Origin: Oxyruncus cristatus
Taxonomy: Eukaryota; Chordata; Aves; Passeriformes; Cotingidae
NCBI GenBank assembly: GCA_013399855.1
Contig: VXAY01002115.1
Coordinates: forward strand, 351,423-415,422
Direction of reading: 5' to 3'
DNA length: 64,000 bases
Shown here: positions 27,015 to 40,975 of the stretch, piece by piece
How positions within the stretch are numbered: the stretch's first letter is position 1
Layout: each line of letters starts with the position of its first letter
Made by a program: the position numbers and the translations under genes
Notes under the pieces: generated by a model
Seen by the model: the letters and a program-made list of their open reading frames with translations, nothing else
Told to the model about the DNA's origin: nothing
Database searches by the model: none

Positions 27015-30000
27015 TAAATGAATTGTGCGTGGGCAAGATGGCTAAAAGGCTTTGTGCAGGAGTCCTAGTGCAGGACGCTCCAAGAGGTGCACTTGGCATC
27101 TGGGGGACTGAGTGTGGCACCAAATATGTTTGGGTTCTGCGGCTTCCCTGTGCTTCTGTCAAGTGTAAGGGTGATTGCCCAGTTTTTGGTTCTGTATCAT
27201 TACTCTTTTCAAATGCAGTGAGGTGCCCTGTCCAGAGGACAGGCAGAGGAAGGGTGTAATTAGTGTTTCACTGGGCTGCGCTGAAGACTCAGCCAGGTGT
27301 GGAGGAGATTGGAAGGTAGTTATGAATGAATGTCATTATTTTGACAGGATGATGAATTAACATTTCTAGCTTTGGAGCCTCACTTAAAGTGGTTTCATGT
27401 GGTCTGGTCAGCACAGGGGCCTGCAGCTTATGGCACCTTCAAAACAACATCCTGTAGCTTGGAAACAACCATCAGCAAGCTGAAATATAAAATGATCTGC
27501 TGAAAGGGATTCCATTCAGGCCTTTGCTTTGGCTGTCATCCCTCTGCTGCTTTTGATACAATATTTAAATCTTAAATATATTTACTTATTTAAAGCAAGT
27601 AATTTAACTTCCTAACTGCAAAATGCTGTTTTTAAAAGGAAAGATGAATTTTTCAGTGTGCTTTGGTTGCTGTCAGTTTTAATGGGAACCTTTCAAAGCT
27701 CTGTGGGGGTCAGGTATGACAAGGTGTTTACCTTTAAAAATGCAAGTAGGTATTTGCTTAAGCTTGCTATATTGCTGGATGGAGATCAGAAAATTAGGAG
27801 CCAGATCTGTAACAGTACCATGTACTTTTCCAGTGCTAGCAGTTACTTGGTGGAACTCCTTTTTTTTTAGGTGGATAGTCATCATATTCTTTCTTCTTCT
27901 TATTCAACAAGCAGAGTTAACACCTTTAGAAAGTTATTATACAGCTCTTTATGGAGTTCTGAGAAGAAGCTCAGGGTTTTGTCTTGTCTGTTTTTATTGT
28001 TTTCTTATTTTTTTTGGACAGGTCCAGCACCATAGCATGAGGCATTTGAAAATCTAAATCGAAATATGGTCATTGCCTCATCTACTTCACTGACGGCATT
28101 TTTCATTGCTGCATGCATTCATTTGTGAAATATTCATGGATTTAGTTGATTATACAGATGCTGTTGAGTTTGTTTTTTTTTTTTTAAAACAAAATCCAGT
28201 AGTTTTGGAGCCTTTGCATTTCTTTTTAACTTGTCTCTGTCCTCCTAAGATTGCCTACTTAATCGAAGTCTTATAAGTATAAACCTTCTCTGCCTTATTT
28301 TCTTGGCATCTCCTTTCACATGGGCCTGAGAGAATAAGTGAGTCATGCCTCGAAATGCTCTGTGGTACCCTGTGCAATTCAGGGCTCTTTAACTGGTCAA
28401 ATTTTCTGTCTAGATTGGAGAGGACAGAATGAAGTAAAAGAAAAAAAAAAACCCCTAAAAAATTGTACTGAATGGAGTCGTGGGAGGGGAGAAGAGGGCT
28501 ATTTTCATTTAACTTTGCCAGCCATGTAGTTAAAAATAGAAGTTGTCAGTGGTCATGGGCTTTTCAAGCTGTGAGTACATGAGAAAAAGAATCTTAACTC
28601 CATCCAAAGTTCACAGCCATTGTGTAACACAGTCAGTTCTGAAAGTGTTTTTATAAGGTACATCATGGCTATGAAATTTTTACCTGAAAATAGTGCAAGG
28701 ATACTGTAAACTATTTAACATAGTCTGTGAAGAACAGCATAGGAACCGTGGATTTCCTGTGAGAAGCTGCATAGTTCTGACTGCTTTTAGCATTCGATGG
28801 GATAAAATTATTATAGCTATCATGAAAGGATAAAACTATCTTGCTTCATCAAAAATTAACTTTCCTTTTTAATTCGCCCTCGCATTTTGACTGAGTCAAA
28901 TCTTCAGCTAATTTTAAGGTATCGAGGCAAAAGGCATGTTTTGGTGGTTTTGGGGGTTTTCTGTTTTGACTTCTTGCCTACCATTCACGGTACTAATTGT
29001 ATGTCAATGACCCACAGAGGTGTAGCCAAGACTGCTGCAATATCATATCGTGCACTCTACAGGATTCTAAGAGGCAGCCTGAGCGTTGCAGAATGTGAAT
29101 TGGATACTGGTGAAGAGACAGTACGGATCAACAATCCACTGATTTTAGCCAGAACCAAACCAGCAGTAAGATCAGAGAAGGAGTTCTATGGATTTGTCCA
29201 GATTATGATCCGCTTCATCGTTCTCTGATGCATGAGAACCTCTCTGACTGCTGGAGAGATGAAACAGATTTGCTACAAAAAGGAGCAACAGAAAATGTTG
29301 AAAATGCCTTCTTTTTGTTGTAGGTTATGAGATGTAAAAGTTAGGAAAATGATGTGTATGTACAGAAAGATGTTATTTATATTCCATAAGAGTAACAGTT
29401 ATTCCAATATAACGGCAACCCCCCCTGTATTCCTCAGCACCGTGAGTTTTCTTCATTTTGTGATATATTATATGGCTTTTTGGTGTAACTACACTTTTAG
29501 ATCTTATTGAATAGAATTTATGTGTTGCCTTATGGAAAACTTGTTTCATAATTCATTAATTATTTACTATTACTTGACCTCACAGTACATGAAAAAAACC
29601 CTATCCCATAACTGTAATTTCAGTTCTCTCTAGTGTGAAATCAATCACATTCCACACCTTTTATATTATTCAAAATGTGAATGATGAAATTTTCTTGTGG
29701 ATTTCTCCCGAGTAACTGAGACCTTTCAAACAGGAGGGTGTGGGAAATGTGCAGGCTGTCCCCTGCAGACCCGGGTGAACTCCTGATTGCATTGCAAACG
29801 CTGCAGAGCCATTTGCAGTGGATGAGCCGTCCCTTTTTGTCAGTGGCAAAACTGTGCTCAGAAAAGGCATTCTGGGGCTGGTAAAGACCAGGAGCATTTT
29901 ATAAAAATCCACTTCATAGGATTTCTTTTTTATTTGTGTACAAGGATGTATTTAGATAAGGACATGGCGCTTAATTAGTGCTTCCTCCCTCTCTCTACAA

Positions 30001-33000
30001 CCCGGATTGTGCTGATGGTATTACAGAACAAGTTTGATGTGTGCAGTTTCCAACTCCTTTGCAGCTGGATCATGCAGAGCTCATTCCTGGTATTTTTGTA
30101 CCCTGTGCTATGAGAGGAAAGCGATGGGTGTTGTGTTCATCTTTACAGTCCAGGAACAACTGAGGAATGCTGTGGGAAGGAGCCTGGTGCATGCAAGAAA
30201 GTGATGGAAGTTCTGTTAGTGGTACTGAGATTCACTTTCTGATTTCTTTGACAGTCATTTCTGAAAATATAGGAGTAGATAAGAGGAGAAATCAGTAATG
30301 CAGTTGAGATTTGGAGGATCCTTGTTTTTTTTCCTGAAAATCTGCAAGAGAAGTATTATCAGAAACAAGGGTTTTTGAACTATATTTTAAACAAGAGAAA
30401 TGTTTGTGGAACAAAGTACATTTGTACCTCGGTGTGTATGAGCACATAAGATTAAGATTTTTGTCCCTGACAAAGAAATCCTCCCTCCTATTATTAATTC
30501 CTTCTCCTTTTGCCTGCATGTATGCCCATATTTTTTTGCTGTACGAGGCATTTTATCAACAAAAATATGCTTTCTCCATTTGTCTTTCAGCAGTTAAATG
30601 CCAAATGTTGTGAGTTCTAAAACATGTCCAGATTGCCAGATTGCATCTTATGCAAACTCCTGACTACTTCAGGAACATATAAAATCATATTAAGCAAAAG
30701 CCACTCCGGCTATTCACGTATACACTTTTATGAGCATCAGATGTAATTGATTAAGTAATGAAAGCTTTGTAACTATAGGCTTTCCTGATACCTGAGCATA
30801 GTCAGGAAAAAAATTCAGAGTACATGTAATGTTATACAAAGAAATAAAGTTAATTTTCTTGAAATATACGGTAGAATATATAGATGGAGTTTGGGAAAAA
30901 ATAGTGGAATGAAAAGTATAATGCTATTTTCCTAAGCCACATTTGCTAAATGCAGACTCTTGCAAGGTCAGCAGTTATATTGGAGTTGAGCAGAAATGGC
31001 TTCAGTGGCTTTAACTTTACCAGTGCCCTTGATGAGGTGCAGAGTTGTCAGTATTCTCGTAAAATTCCTCAGTGATGGCTTCTTCTGTTCTCTTTATTTC
31101 CTTAAGTGAACATCTGTCTAATTGTTCACCTCCATTGCTTTAGTGCTTTCCTCATGCTTTCTCTGTTTCCAGACAATAAACTTTATTTTCTTCATAAGAA
31201 TTCAGTCTACGCAAGGGTATTAGGCAGCTTGTTTGCACCTTTTAATTTCTGGAAGTTTTCCAGAAGGGCTTTTTGCTGTAGTTCCAATGGGTTCATCAGT
31301 GAATCATGTAACATAATGCAGCATTGTGTTTGGGTTTTTATCCATTACCTTCTGTTTATAAACATCTGCTTGGAAATTTTCGTTTTGAATTTTTTTTTTT
31401 TTTTAATATGTTTTACATATTTGCATGTGGCATATGGGTAAAGTATATATACAGTAACTGCTATTTTTTCAGGTGTTCAGGTAGGTACAGCCAGTATTTA
31501 CCTTAACATTTGGGAAAAGCCTAAGCTACTAGCTTAAACCCCAGAATTTTAAGGTAGACCATGTGCATGCAGAAAGACTTCATATTTTTGTTCCAGTTTA
31601 TACTGTGTATATTGAATGTATATTAAGAAGCTGATCCTGCCAACCCTTTTACAAGAAATCTTTACTAATGTGATTCAGTCCTTTTATTTCACTTTCTGAA
31701 ATTACCTACATAGCAGTGTGACCATTTTCAATGTGTCTCTTAGCTTGAGCATGTGAACAGTTGGGGAACCAAATAATTTGAATATGTGTTTGTTTTTTTG
31801 AGGACACTGTTCTGTAAGGTATCTGTGTTATGTTGTTTAAGTCTATGAGATTGTAACCATGAGCTGCCAATTAAAATGCCTGAAATAGCTAATTATTCAG
31901 TTCTTTCATTTCTTTGTCTCATATATTTATTTCTATTTCCATTGAAGCATCCTGAAATTATTTGTTAATACAGAAATGATGCATTTTAGCCGTAGCGGTA
32001 CTTTTATTTTCCTATTATTGAGAGGGAGGGGAAAGAACTGCACTTTAAATCTCTTGGCAAGCTTTGAAATACTCCAGAATAGCTGCAATGCATTTGTAAA
32101 CCTGCAGACGTCACTATTCTGCCAATTAATTGTGCTGCATGAAATGTTCTGTAGCACTATGACCACATTTAAAATATACATCGCTCCCATCTCGCAATTA
32201 TAACACTTTGTTTTTAATCTGAAACAATTTCATCAGATTTTTTTAATATTGTTACTTCAATTTCTACATTCCACTAAAGGACAGAGTGTGCTTTCCTTTT
32301 TAAATTGTATGAGCCGTGTCCTAAGGCTTGTCTTTAATTATTAGTTATTGTTGTTTCAATACAGATTTATGAACTACTTATTTTGTGTCATGTAACATAC
32401 CATTTTTTGAGCAACATTTTTCAATCTGAACATAGCTTCCAGGAGGGCAAGCTGCCCAGAACATCAGTGATCTCACAGTTATTACTTTGTGTCATATATA
32501 ATCTTGTTTTTTCCTGCAACGAATAAATCTTTGGGCCTCCCTGCAAAAAACATTTGTGGTTACAGTATAATAAAAATAAACCGTTTGTCGTGACTGCAGC
32601 TGACATTTATCAGCCTATTTGTGGGTGCTCTTTCTCTCTCTGTATAATACGGAACATAATTTGTCACTTTGTAAATACATTCCAGCCTAAATCCCTGCCA
32701 GCATCTGTTAGTGTTTGAAGGATTAATGCACTGCACAGTGCATGTCTGCACTTTCAGGCAACAACATAGCTTATGATTATGGATCATGAGAGAACAGGGA
32801 AAAAGGGTTCATTTTGTATTTACTTAAACATTGTTGCCCTTTTGACCATCGTGCTTTTCACGTCTTGTTTGTCATCTGGAGTAGGGATGGTGAGTTCCCC
32901 TCTGTCTGGAACTACTGCGTGTGGAATCATGCTGCTGGTTTCGTACACCGGTGTGTGTAGAGCTGTGCATATAACTCATTTTTTAATTTTATGGATAATT

Positions 33001-35331
33001 ACCAGCAATAATAATGTGTTGCAATAGGGATGTTACTGGTTTAGTCCGTTTAGAAATTCCGGGGTTTCCCGCCGTCCTCTGCCGTTTCCAACAAATCCAT
33101 CGCCCTGTTGCCTCCCACATTGCAACCCATAAACCGGGGTTATCTAACCTTAAAAGCCTCAAATTTGAGGGAGTTTTTAACATGAAAAAGTCTGTAGTTT
33201 CTAAATTATCCTGGTGCTGTTTGCCTCGTTGCTCTTTTTGAAAATGCATTCTGCTATCACTTCAAATCTTGCAGAATGAAAGGAATGGAAAGCATCTGAA
33301 CAGGAGGCTCTCCACAGCTGAGATTCTGCTACACATTCCCAGGCTCCCTCGATTATTCTCTAAACCAGGAGATATGTTTATTGGAATAGTAAACCCTACA
33401 CATGTAATATATTGCCAAGATTATTTGAGATTCCCCAAAGATAAATTCAAATGAGCTTTGCAGGAATGGGCGTTTGGAGACAGAAAGAAGTGATCTATAT
33501 CCAGGGAAAGAAAAAAAATTCCAGCTAAAAGTAGGCTCCCAAGTAAATACCTCCAGTTCATGTGCATTAAGAGCTAAACAAATTCCTATTGCCAAAAGCT
33601 ACAGCAGATTTATTTTTTTTTTATTAATGCGTGTAATTTCTTATTATTGAAGCAAATGTGTGCTGTGTGCAATGGAACCGTGTGCATCCAGGAAAAATCA
33701 GGAAATTTGGAGCCCACTAATTGAAGTATTCTGAAATTATACTCCAGCATTTTTTGTGTGTGTTTTTGTTCTCCCTGCTTGAGGATTAAATAGTTTTTAA
33801 AATGTCCTTAGGAGACTGACTTCTCTTACTCTTTATAAGCATGATTTAGGATTGCCAGGGCATAGTTTACTTCAGTGCAGATATTAATTTCATAAAGAAA
33901 TGCAGACGTTTTCCTTTTTTTCCTTTATCATAATCTTCAGAAGATATGAACGGCCAAATTTACAGAGATACTGATCTAAGAGTTAACTAATATAAAGATT
34001 GTGAAATAACATTATTGCTTATTTTAGTGGTAAGTGGTATTTATTACAGGAGATTTATTAAAAAGGGATATTAAAATCTGAAAAATGATGCAACCACAAA
34101 GAAACGAGTAAGTGTATTTTACATTTCTTTTTATATGCAGACATTTACTAATAAAAAGATACAGTTTTAAAATTATTGGGGAATTTAAAATGATGACTGC
34201 ATGACCAACAAAGCCCTTTCATGTCTAAGTTAAATATACAAACTATACCCGGAGACTTTAGTCACATTTTTGTATTTGTGACATGGATATTAAATTATAG
34301 ATAAATTAGGTGTTTGGAAGAAGGGAAAAATATTGCTGTGAACAGTGATTGGTTTAAATGTGAGGACCATATGCCAGCTTGGTGTTTGGCATCCTCAGAC
34401 ACCGAACTCCTTTGTGTCAGGTTGTCTTCATCACTTTTCCACGTTTCTCACCTTCAGAATTTTGGTGGCTCATTTGTTGCCTTTACATTTAATCTCTATC
34501 TAAGGGAGGTTCCAGACTTTTCTGTTGCTTTTATAACCCAGCTGAGCTCAACAGTTAAATCTCCATTTTGGGTGTTCCTTCCAGGCTATTGTGTGTGTGG
34601 ATTTTCCATTGCAGCTTTAGGACATTCATTTGCAGGACAGTCCTACAACAGCTTGAGGACTTCAGGGTTTTCTGAAGAGGCCTCTTGCTGCTCTAAGTTG
34701 TTAATGATGCCAAAAAGATTAACACTTATCTCTGCCAAACATCCAGAATAGTTCTGGAGAAAAGATAGAGACAAAAGACAACGATACAACTAATAATTCA
34801 TTCTTTATGATAAGGTGCCAGTCCAAGTAATCAATGCAGTTTGCAGGCTCATCCTGACCCATTAAGTCTTGATATATGTGCTGTTCACTTGACTTGGGTG
34901 AAGGCAACCCCTGCAGGAATTTCATGTCTGTGAAGAACGGGAAGATCTAGTTACTTAAGCAGGAGGAGCCAGGCTTTACAAAATCAGGGTTTGGGCGAGC
35001 TCACACACAGCATCAGAGTATGTTTGACAGGATTGGGCAAGGAGAACAGTGGAAAAATTTACACCAGCAAATTACGACTAAAATACAGGTAAACCAGACA
35101 CATTGGGAAATAGTGTAACCAAGCATTAATAAATAAATTTTCTTTCTAATGACAGAAAGGGAATCATTTTCGTCTCTGATTTTCATTAAGTCAGTCCCAG
35201 CTATTTCCTTGTACATCACACAAGTGGGTTAGTAAAATAATTAATATTTATGAAATTAGTTTGTGTTGTGTACCTTCTCTTGCATAGAATTAGTGAAAAT
35301 TTGAAACTACTGAATAAGTATTGCTGATACT

Positions 35332-35351
35332 GGGGGCTGGAGGGGGGGGGG
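35332..35351 (+). repeat. G-rich tract with a G10 run
   Basis: GGGGG, a 5-base spacer (CTGGA) and ten consecutive G residues lie in AT-rich intron. G-quadruplex formation is possible but not certain from one long run plus one short run. Confidence 0.9.
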
Positions 35352-38300
35352 AAACTAGAAAAATGAGTGTAAAAATGTTCCCCCATAATGAACTTTATTA
35401 AGGGATATCAGATGTAGCAGAAGAACATATTACTAAAGCATCCAGCACATGTTTTGGATTGCTCTTAAAGCAGTTTGATGCATCTGTCCCCATCAGCTCT
35501 GTGGGAAGTAGCTGCAGAGCATTCAAAACACACCACCAGGTAAAGCTGGCGTTGCATAAATACAGTTTTGAATGAAGTACCAAATGTTGACTACATTAGG
35601 GACAATAATACTTGCAGCCCTAATCCTGAGTGAAAGCCTTTTTCCCCATTAGGTACCTCCATAAATAGTGCATGGCACTGGCTATTGACTGTCATAAGCT
35701 ATGTGTCAAATTGTCAGGCGTGCTTCTAAAACATCCCCTGCTCCATCCTCAACGTGAAAATATGAGTTTGTTTGGGCACTGCTTCTCAAATGCTGAGATT
35801 TGGTTATTTGTTTACCTATTTTCAGGTAATTCCACAGATTTTTCATCAGCTTTGGCGTCAAATTATCTTTTTTTTCCTGAAGATTTTTTGTTTCTCACAC
35901 TGCAAATAAGAACTACCTGCATTCCAAGATGTTGTCATGAAGATTTTTCTGTATCAAATGAAACTGCTTTTTGCCAGTTGATTGTACTTCCAGTTCCTTG
36001 AAGTCAGATATTTTTGTTGTTGTGCTGTGTATTCAGTTTTGAGCTAAGGACTTTTAAATATCAAAGATATTTAAACACACTATTTTCTGAGAGTAAAATT
36101 ATACAGTAAATTATGTAGTGTCCACCATGGTACATTTTAAGTAGGCCCTTACAAAATGACTTGTACTTACATAAGATACAGGGGCTACAGCATATTTATT
36201 AAGACTCTTCAACTCTGTATGAAACTGGAGCAGTCAGAAGTAATGGTGTCTGCTGAAAGATTCTTTATCATATGAATTTACTTTTAGTCATCTATTATTT
36301 ATTTCAGCTATTTCATATGCCATTATAATAAATATTATGACAGAGAAAGCTTTTATGCTTCAGCTTATTGTACTGCTCTTCACTTCCTTGCAATCCTTCA
36401 GGAAAATGTAGCTATGCTTTACCTATATTTAACGTAAATCATCACTTACATTTGAATGAAAAATTCACTATGAAAAAAGGCTCCTTCTTCAATACCAAGA
36501 CACAAATGCACAATCATGTTTACTGCCAAGCTACTCTACCATGCAGTGTTCATTTTTAAACAATTTTTAGCTGTGAAGACATTGCATATAGTGAAATTGC
36601 TGGCTTTCTGGGTGTTTTCACTTTTGTGTGAGTTTCTGGCTCAATAAGCATTTTCCTAGCGTGAGTGCAGAGTATAGCCAATTGCACTTGAGCATTTTTA
36701 ATATTTTTTTCTCCAATAGGGCGCAGCTTACATACAAAACTGAACAAACTCTTTGCTGGTGTTTTGCAGAATAATGAAACTTACCTGGAAACAGTGATAA
36801 TAAAATGCTTTTAGAACCGGGCACGAGATCGTGGAATGCGAGAGAAATTTTTTTCTTTGCTCCTTTCAGAATGTTTTTATGTTGGGTTTAAAGGGGAACT
36901 TGCTGGGAGCTGGAGAATGATCCACCTTCAGCTGTTTCTTCAAAGACAGAATGTTGGTGTCTGGACATGGTTAGCCTTGACCTGCTCATTGGGCTTCATG
37001 AAACACAAATATCCCCACCCCAAACTCACCGTCTCAGTGGGTTCTGCCTGACCCTGTTTTCACAGGGTTCTGTACACAGCAGTAGTGTATCCACCTCTTG
37101 GGTCAGTTCTCCTTTGACCAGTTTGCAAAGCTGGTCTGAGTCTAGTTGGGAAAGTGGTGTTGGATGCAGTTGGGATACTTGTCCCCAAGGATCTGCAGCA
37201 AGGGGCACCAGTTCATTTTGCACAGGCTTTCCACAGCACCGCACAGTGACGACCCTGTGATTTAGAAATGAGCTCTTTAAATTATGCTGCGCTCATTCTA
37301 TGATCTAGTTTCCCCTCAAATGATGTAATTGAAAATAAAGTAGTAGAGGGAGCATTAATATCTTTTGTCAATTTAATTTTTAGAATTCTGGGGTTCCCTG
37401 CCTTAGCGCATTGATTTTACGATGTCAGCTTAAGGACTGTCTCCTGTATTTGGGAAAGTGGCAAGTCTCATTTAAGATTCCACAACATAAAATGAGGCAT
37501 AATTCAGTACTGAAAACATGTGAAGTGAAATGGTGAGAGACATCAGCATAATACAATTATGACACATTAGATCAGGATTTGCAGCATACCATTAACAATC
37601 AGTTCTGACTGCAGAGTACAATTACAGTTAAGATGCCTTTTAGCAAAAAGTGGTTTTTATTTTTATTTTTTTATTAAGAAATCCCATGCTTTTCTATACA
37701 TGTCACAATATGTGACACCAAGGCTCCTAGAGAAAGAGGAAAAACTTTATAACAAAGGTAACACGGAGCTACTATAAGAAAACAAACATAAAATCTTTTA
37801 CTTGTCATTGATTAGAGACATTCTTACATTATTTAGAGCATGTCTTGCAAGTATATTGCCTTATTCATAGCTTTTTTAAAAAAAAGATATTGTGATATAG
37901 AAGTAAGAGTGAGGAAATTTGGATTAAAAATGAGCTGCTACTAAAAGTTTAGCATTTCACACTCTCAAATTCCTAAATTGATGGTCTACAGAATACCTCT
38001 GTGGGGTGAGAGGTGCTGGCACCTCAGGTGACAAGGGAGAATCTGAAACGAAAAAGTTGGGGAGCTTGCCTAAGCTTATGGTATGTTAAACTCATTTCTT
38101 CCCCCAGTTGTGTTTGGGGAAAAAACCCTGACAGTTGGCTTCCTGTGTGCCTTCAGAAGCTGAGGTGGCAGGTTCTGAGCTGAGTGCTTTGGGTGCCACA
38201 TGCTCCAGTTTTCCCTGCGAGGAAAACGAAGTAAATGGGCGTGTCTGTGCTCAGTGTGTACCTTGCATGCGTATGAGGGAAATAAGGCCTGCTACCATCA

Positions 38301-40139
38301 GTATTTGAAGAAGCAAAACCAGGTAGAAAGCTGAAAAAAAAAAGATTTATGATTTTTTTTAATTTCTGGTTTTTACGTTTTCGATGCATTAATCCACGAA
38401 TCCAGTCTGAATCTGTTTAACTTCTGTTTCAGAAAGGTTTTTGGAGGTTTCATGCTTTTTTTTCCCTTTTGGACTAGGAGTACAGACACCTCTCTTCTGT
38501 TCTTGGAATCAGTAGCAGAAGCCTAATGCGTGACACCAAGAGGAAAAGAGAATTACCTGAGCAGTATCATTTGGACTTGAGTCCATGTCCCCAAGGGGAC
38601 AGCAGCTAACAGCTTGTGGTGTAGTCTGTTGAATTACTTGATTATTATGGCTTTTGATCCCCTTATGTCCCTGTTTTTGTAGCATTCTTGTCCTTTCACC
38701 CTTGGGAGAGACAGGAAAATGTTTCAACTGAGGGAAGCAGAAGCAAAGTAAACCCAACAATGCACAACACTTCTGTAGTAAGTAAACAGCTTTGAACTGC
38801 TCTGCTGCAGAGAGATTGTTCTGGAGTTGTATTGCATAATGCAAGGCAGCATCATCTTTCTCAACTCTCTGGCCATCAAACAGAAGAAAATATTTACCCA
38901 GTGGGGCAAAATGAATTCCAGAGTGATGTGCATCTTGTGAGGGTAAAAAAACTCTTTGTGAAAAAGTTTGGTTTAGCGTTTTCAGACTCCATCAATTGAT
39001 ACTTCCTACGGAGACAGAACCTGTTGAAATTTTAGTTGTGTTTACTTTGCTGTCCTGATAAGTCTGGCTGGAATGGGACAAAAGGAATTTGAGTGATACC
39101 CTGTTTATACCAAACCTGTAAGGTAGTTGTAGCGGGCAGAAGGGGTACCAGCAAAATATAAAACAGATGTAGGGAGGAAAGTGCCAGATGTGATGAAACA
39201 GGGAGATCAGATGATTTGCTTGGAGGGACAGTGGGAGCACTCCTCCCCACTTCCTTCTGCGCTGACAAATGTGCTGCTTCCTTTCTGTTCCCTCAGCAAT
39301 GTTCCTTTGTCACTGAGCAACGATCATGGTATATCCTTGTAATCCCAGTAGAGTTCCTGTTGCACTGTGGTGCTAACAAAGCTCCTGTTGCCTCCCCACC
39401 CGAATGCAGCCTTTGCTTGCACAGTACTGCTGCATCTGCTCCATCTTCTCGTTACCCTTTCCTCCAGCAGTGCTAATGCCCAGTTTGAACTGTGACTGTT
39501 ACACACAGGTGTAGGTGGTGTGTTGGGAGTACATGAAGTGTACCTCTAGGTATTTTTTTTTTGCCGAATAAGCTAAGCTGAGTGTGCTGAAATTTGACAT
39601 ATTTAGGCTTGGGGAGAGTACAGGGCTTTTGCTGGCTTTCTTTTATGTGCCAGAGAGTTTATGTGGTGTTGAGCAGCAGCAAGCCTAAAAGTGAGGGTAA
39701 GCACAAATACACATGTTCCTAATTCCTTAGGGGGCCTACCTGACTTACATGTCATGACAGTTGGTATTTTGCAGAGGATCAAAGGTGTCTTAAGCTGCAG
39801 CATTTGTGGAAGAACAAAAGACAACAGCTGGATGTTGTGGTGCAGACCCACAGCTGCAGTGGAGGGAGAGCTGATTCAGAACTCTGCCTTGGGAGAACCA
39901 CCAAACACTTGGCTCTTGTGATGACTTTCACTTTAGTGGTTGCAATGAAAACAGGCTTTTGGTTCGTTTTGTTCTGAGACTTGGAGTTCAAGTGTTTCAA
40001 AAGATCTGGGAACAGTGATCTTAAAGCTGAAAATACTGAGAAGAGTTGTTTTGGCAGCGCCTAAGATAAACCTTCAGATTAACCTCTTCTAGGTGGAAAG
40101 CTGGCTTTAAGTGCTAACACAATTTCTTTAGATGACACA

Positions 40140-40318
40140 GGATCATAAAATGGTTTGGGTTGGACCTTAAAGCTCATCTTGTTCCCTGCCCATGGCAGGG
40201 ACACCTTCCACCACACCAGGTTGCTCCAAGCCCTGTCCAACCTGGCCCTGGACACTTCCAGAGCTGGGGCAGCCACAGCTTCTCTGGACAACCTGTGCCA
40301 GGGCCTCCACACCCTCAC
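40140..40318 (-). mobile_element. CR1 LINE, truncated 3' tail near exon 6
   Basis: This is reversed CR1 3' UTR sequence: GGATCATAAAATGG (a degenerate terminal octamer), GGTTTGGGTTGGACCTTAAA, GCCCATGGCAGGGACACCTT and CTCTGGACAACCTGTGCCAG. It is about 180 bp long, inserted opposite to WWOX and ending about 570 bp upstream of exon 6. No coding part remains. Confidence 0.93.
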
Positions 40319-40852
40319 ATATATAATATGCAGTGGTAAACTCTTATTGTATGAAAAAATGTGTAGGCTGATCAGTTGTTTTCTGTAGTCATTTTGTGCT
40401 TTTATATCACCTGCCACGCACAAGAGATTGTTTTGGATTCGCGTGTGCAAGTCTGAAGTTAGCTGATTTTTATAGAGTATTTACTGATTTTTTTTCCCCC
40501 TGTTGTTACGGTGTGTAAAAGCAGCATGCATTGAGAGTAGCACTCTACTTTTTATTTCATGAGTTCCATAAGTTTCACCGTCAAAATGGAAGCCAAAAGG
40601 CACCTTATTAACCTGAACGCTGCCTTGTGTCGAGTCATTACATTGTATAAAGCTGTGCATTACACAGTGTATGTTTTTAGCAGAACCACCAAATCACAAT
40701 GCTACTTTTGGCACTGAACGTTGTGCTCTTCCATTCCTTTTGGTGATTTGTGTTCACTTTGGGGTTATGATGTTAAACAAGGGAATCAGACAAGTTTCAT
40801 AACACATTTACTGTAACACGATCCTATGGAACTAAACATGCTGTTATTTATC

Positions 40853-40867
40853 TTTTTTTTTTTTTTT
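40853..40867. repeat. T15 tract in the exon 6 acceptor region
   Basis: Fifteen T residues lie 19-33 bases before the AG of the exon 6 3' splice site. Together with TTTTCTCTTGTTCC they form a long polypyrimidine tract that should favour recognition of the exon. Confidence 0.9.
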
Positions 40868-40886
40868 ATATTTTCTCTTGTTCCAG

Positions 40887-40975
40887 CATAAAGCCAAGGT
40901 AGAAGCAATGACCTTAGATCTTGCTTCTCTTCAGAGTGTGCAGCACTTTGCTGAAGCATTCAAATCCAAGAATCT
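40887..40975 (+). CDS. WWOX: WWOX exon 6 (SDR domain)
   Basis: The exon is 89 bp, the same length as mammalian exon 6. It starts in phase 0 after TTCCAG and ends two bases into a codon before GTAAGT, a consensus donor. It encodes [15 protein letters not shown]... followed by [14 protein letters not shown], about human residues 173-201, with Leu202 split across the junction. This is the beta-strand and helix of the SDR Rossmann fold. The Asp in MTLDLASL is the conserved residue of the adenine-binding pocket (family knowledge). Differences from the human form are few and conservative. Skipping this exon alone would shift the frame, since 89 is not a multiple of 3. Confidence 0.98.

Larger units (their letters stand above)
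1..40886 (+). other. WWOX: WWOX intron 5 (3' part)
   Basis: This is non-coding intron, AT-rich, with many stops in every frame. Recognised contents are a (CAT)n tract at 3365, an 18-bp palindrome at 4427, a probable ERVL-like LTR at 11553-11888, a T20 run at 12456, a local duplication plus hairpin at 13248-13329, CR1 tails at 20615, 26849 and 40140, an N gap at 21644 and a G10 run at 35342. A somewhat GC-rich purine-rich patch at about 12740-13200 matches nothing I know. Blocks 2215-2460, 6290-6640 and 31960-32200 look like possible conserved non-coding elements. The rest shows nothing I can name. The intron ends in TTCCAG at 40881-40886. Confidence 0.9.

Noticed and set aside
28887..29228. 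113-residue open frame on the + strand
   Set aside because: The translation matches no family I know and no splice or promoter context supports it. It is kept only as a candidate for a translated search.
34314..34751. 145-residue open frame on the + strand
   Set aside because: The composition is Ser/Leu/Phe-rich and unremarkable, with no motifs; it is likely a chance frame in intron 5.
37138..37305. Possible very diverged CR1 tail (GTGGTGTTGGAT and a CATTCTATGATCT end)
   Set aside because: Only short separated matches are present, with about 90 bp of unrelated sequence between them. This is too weak to call without an alignment.
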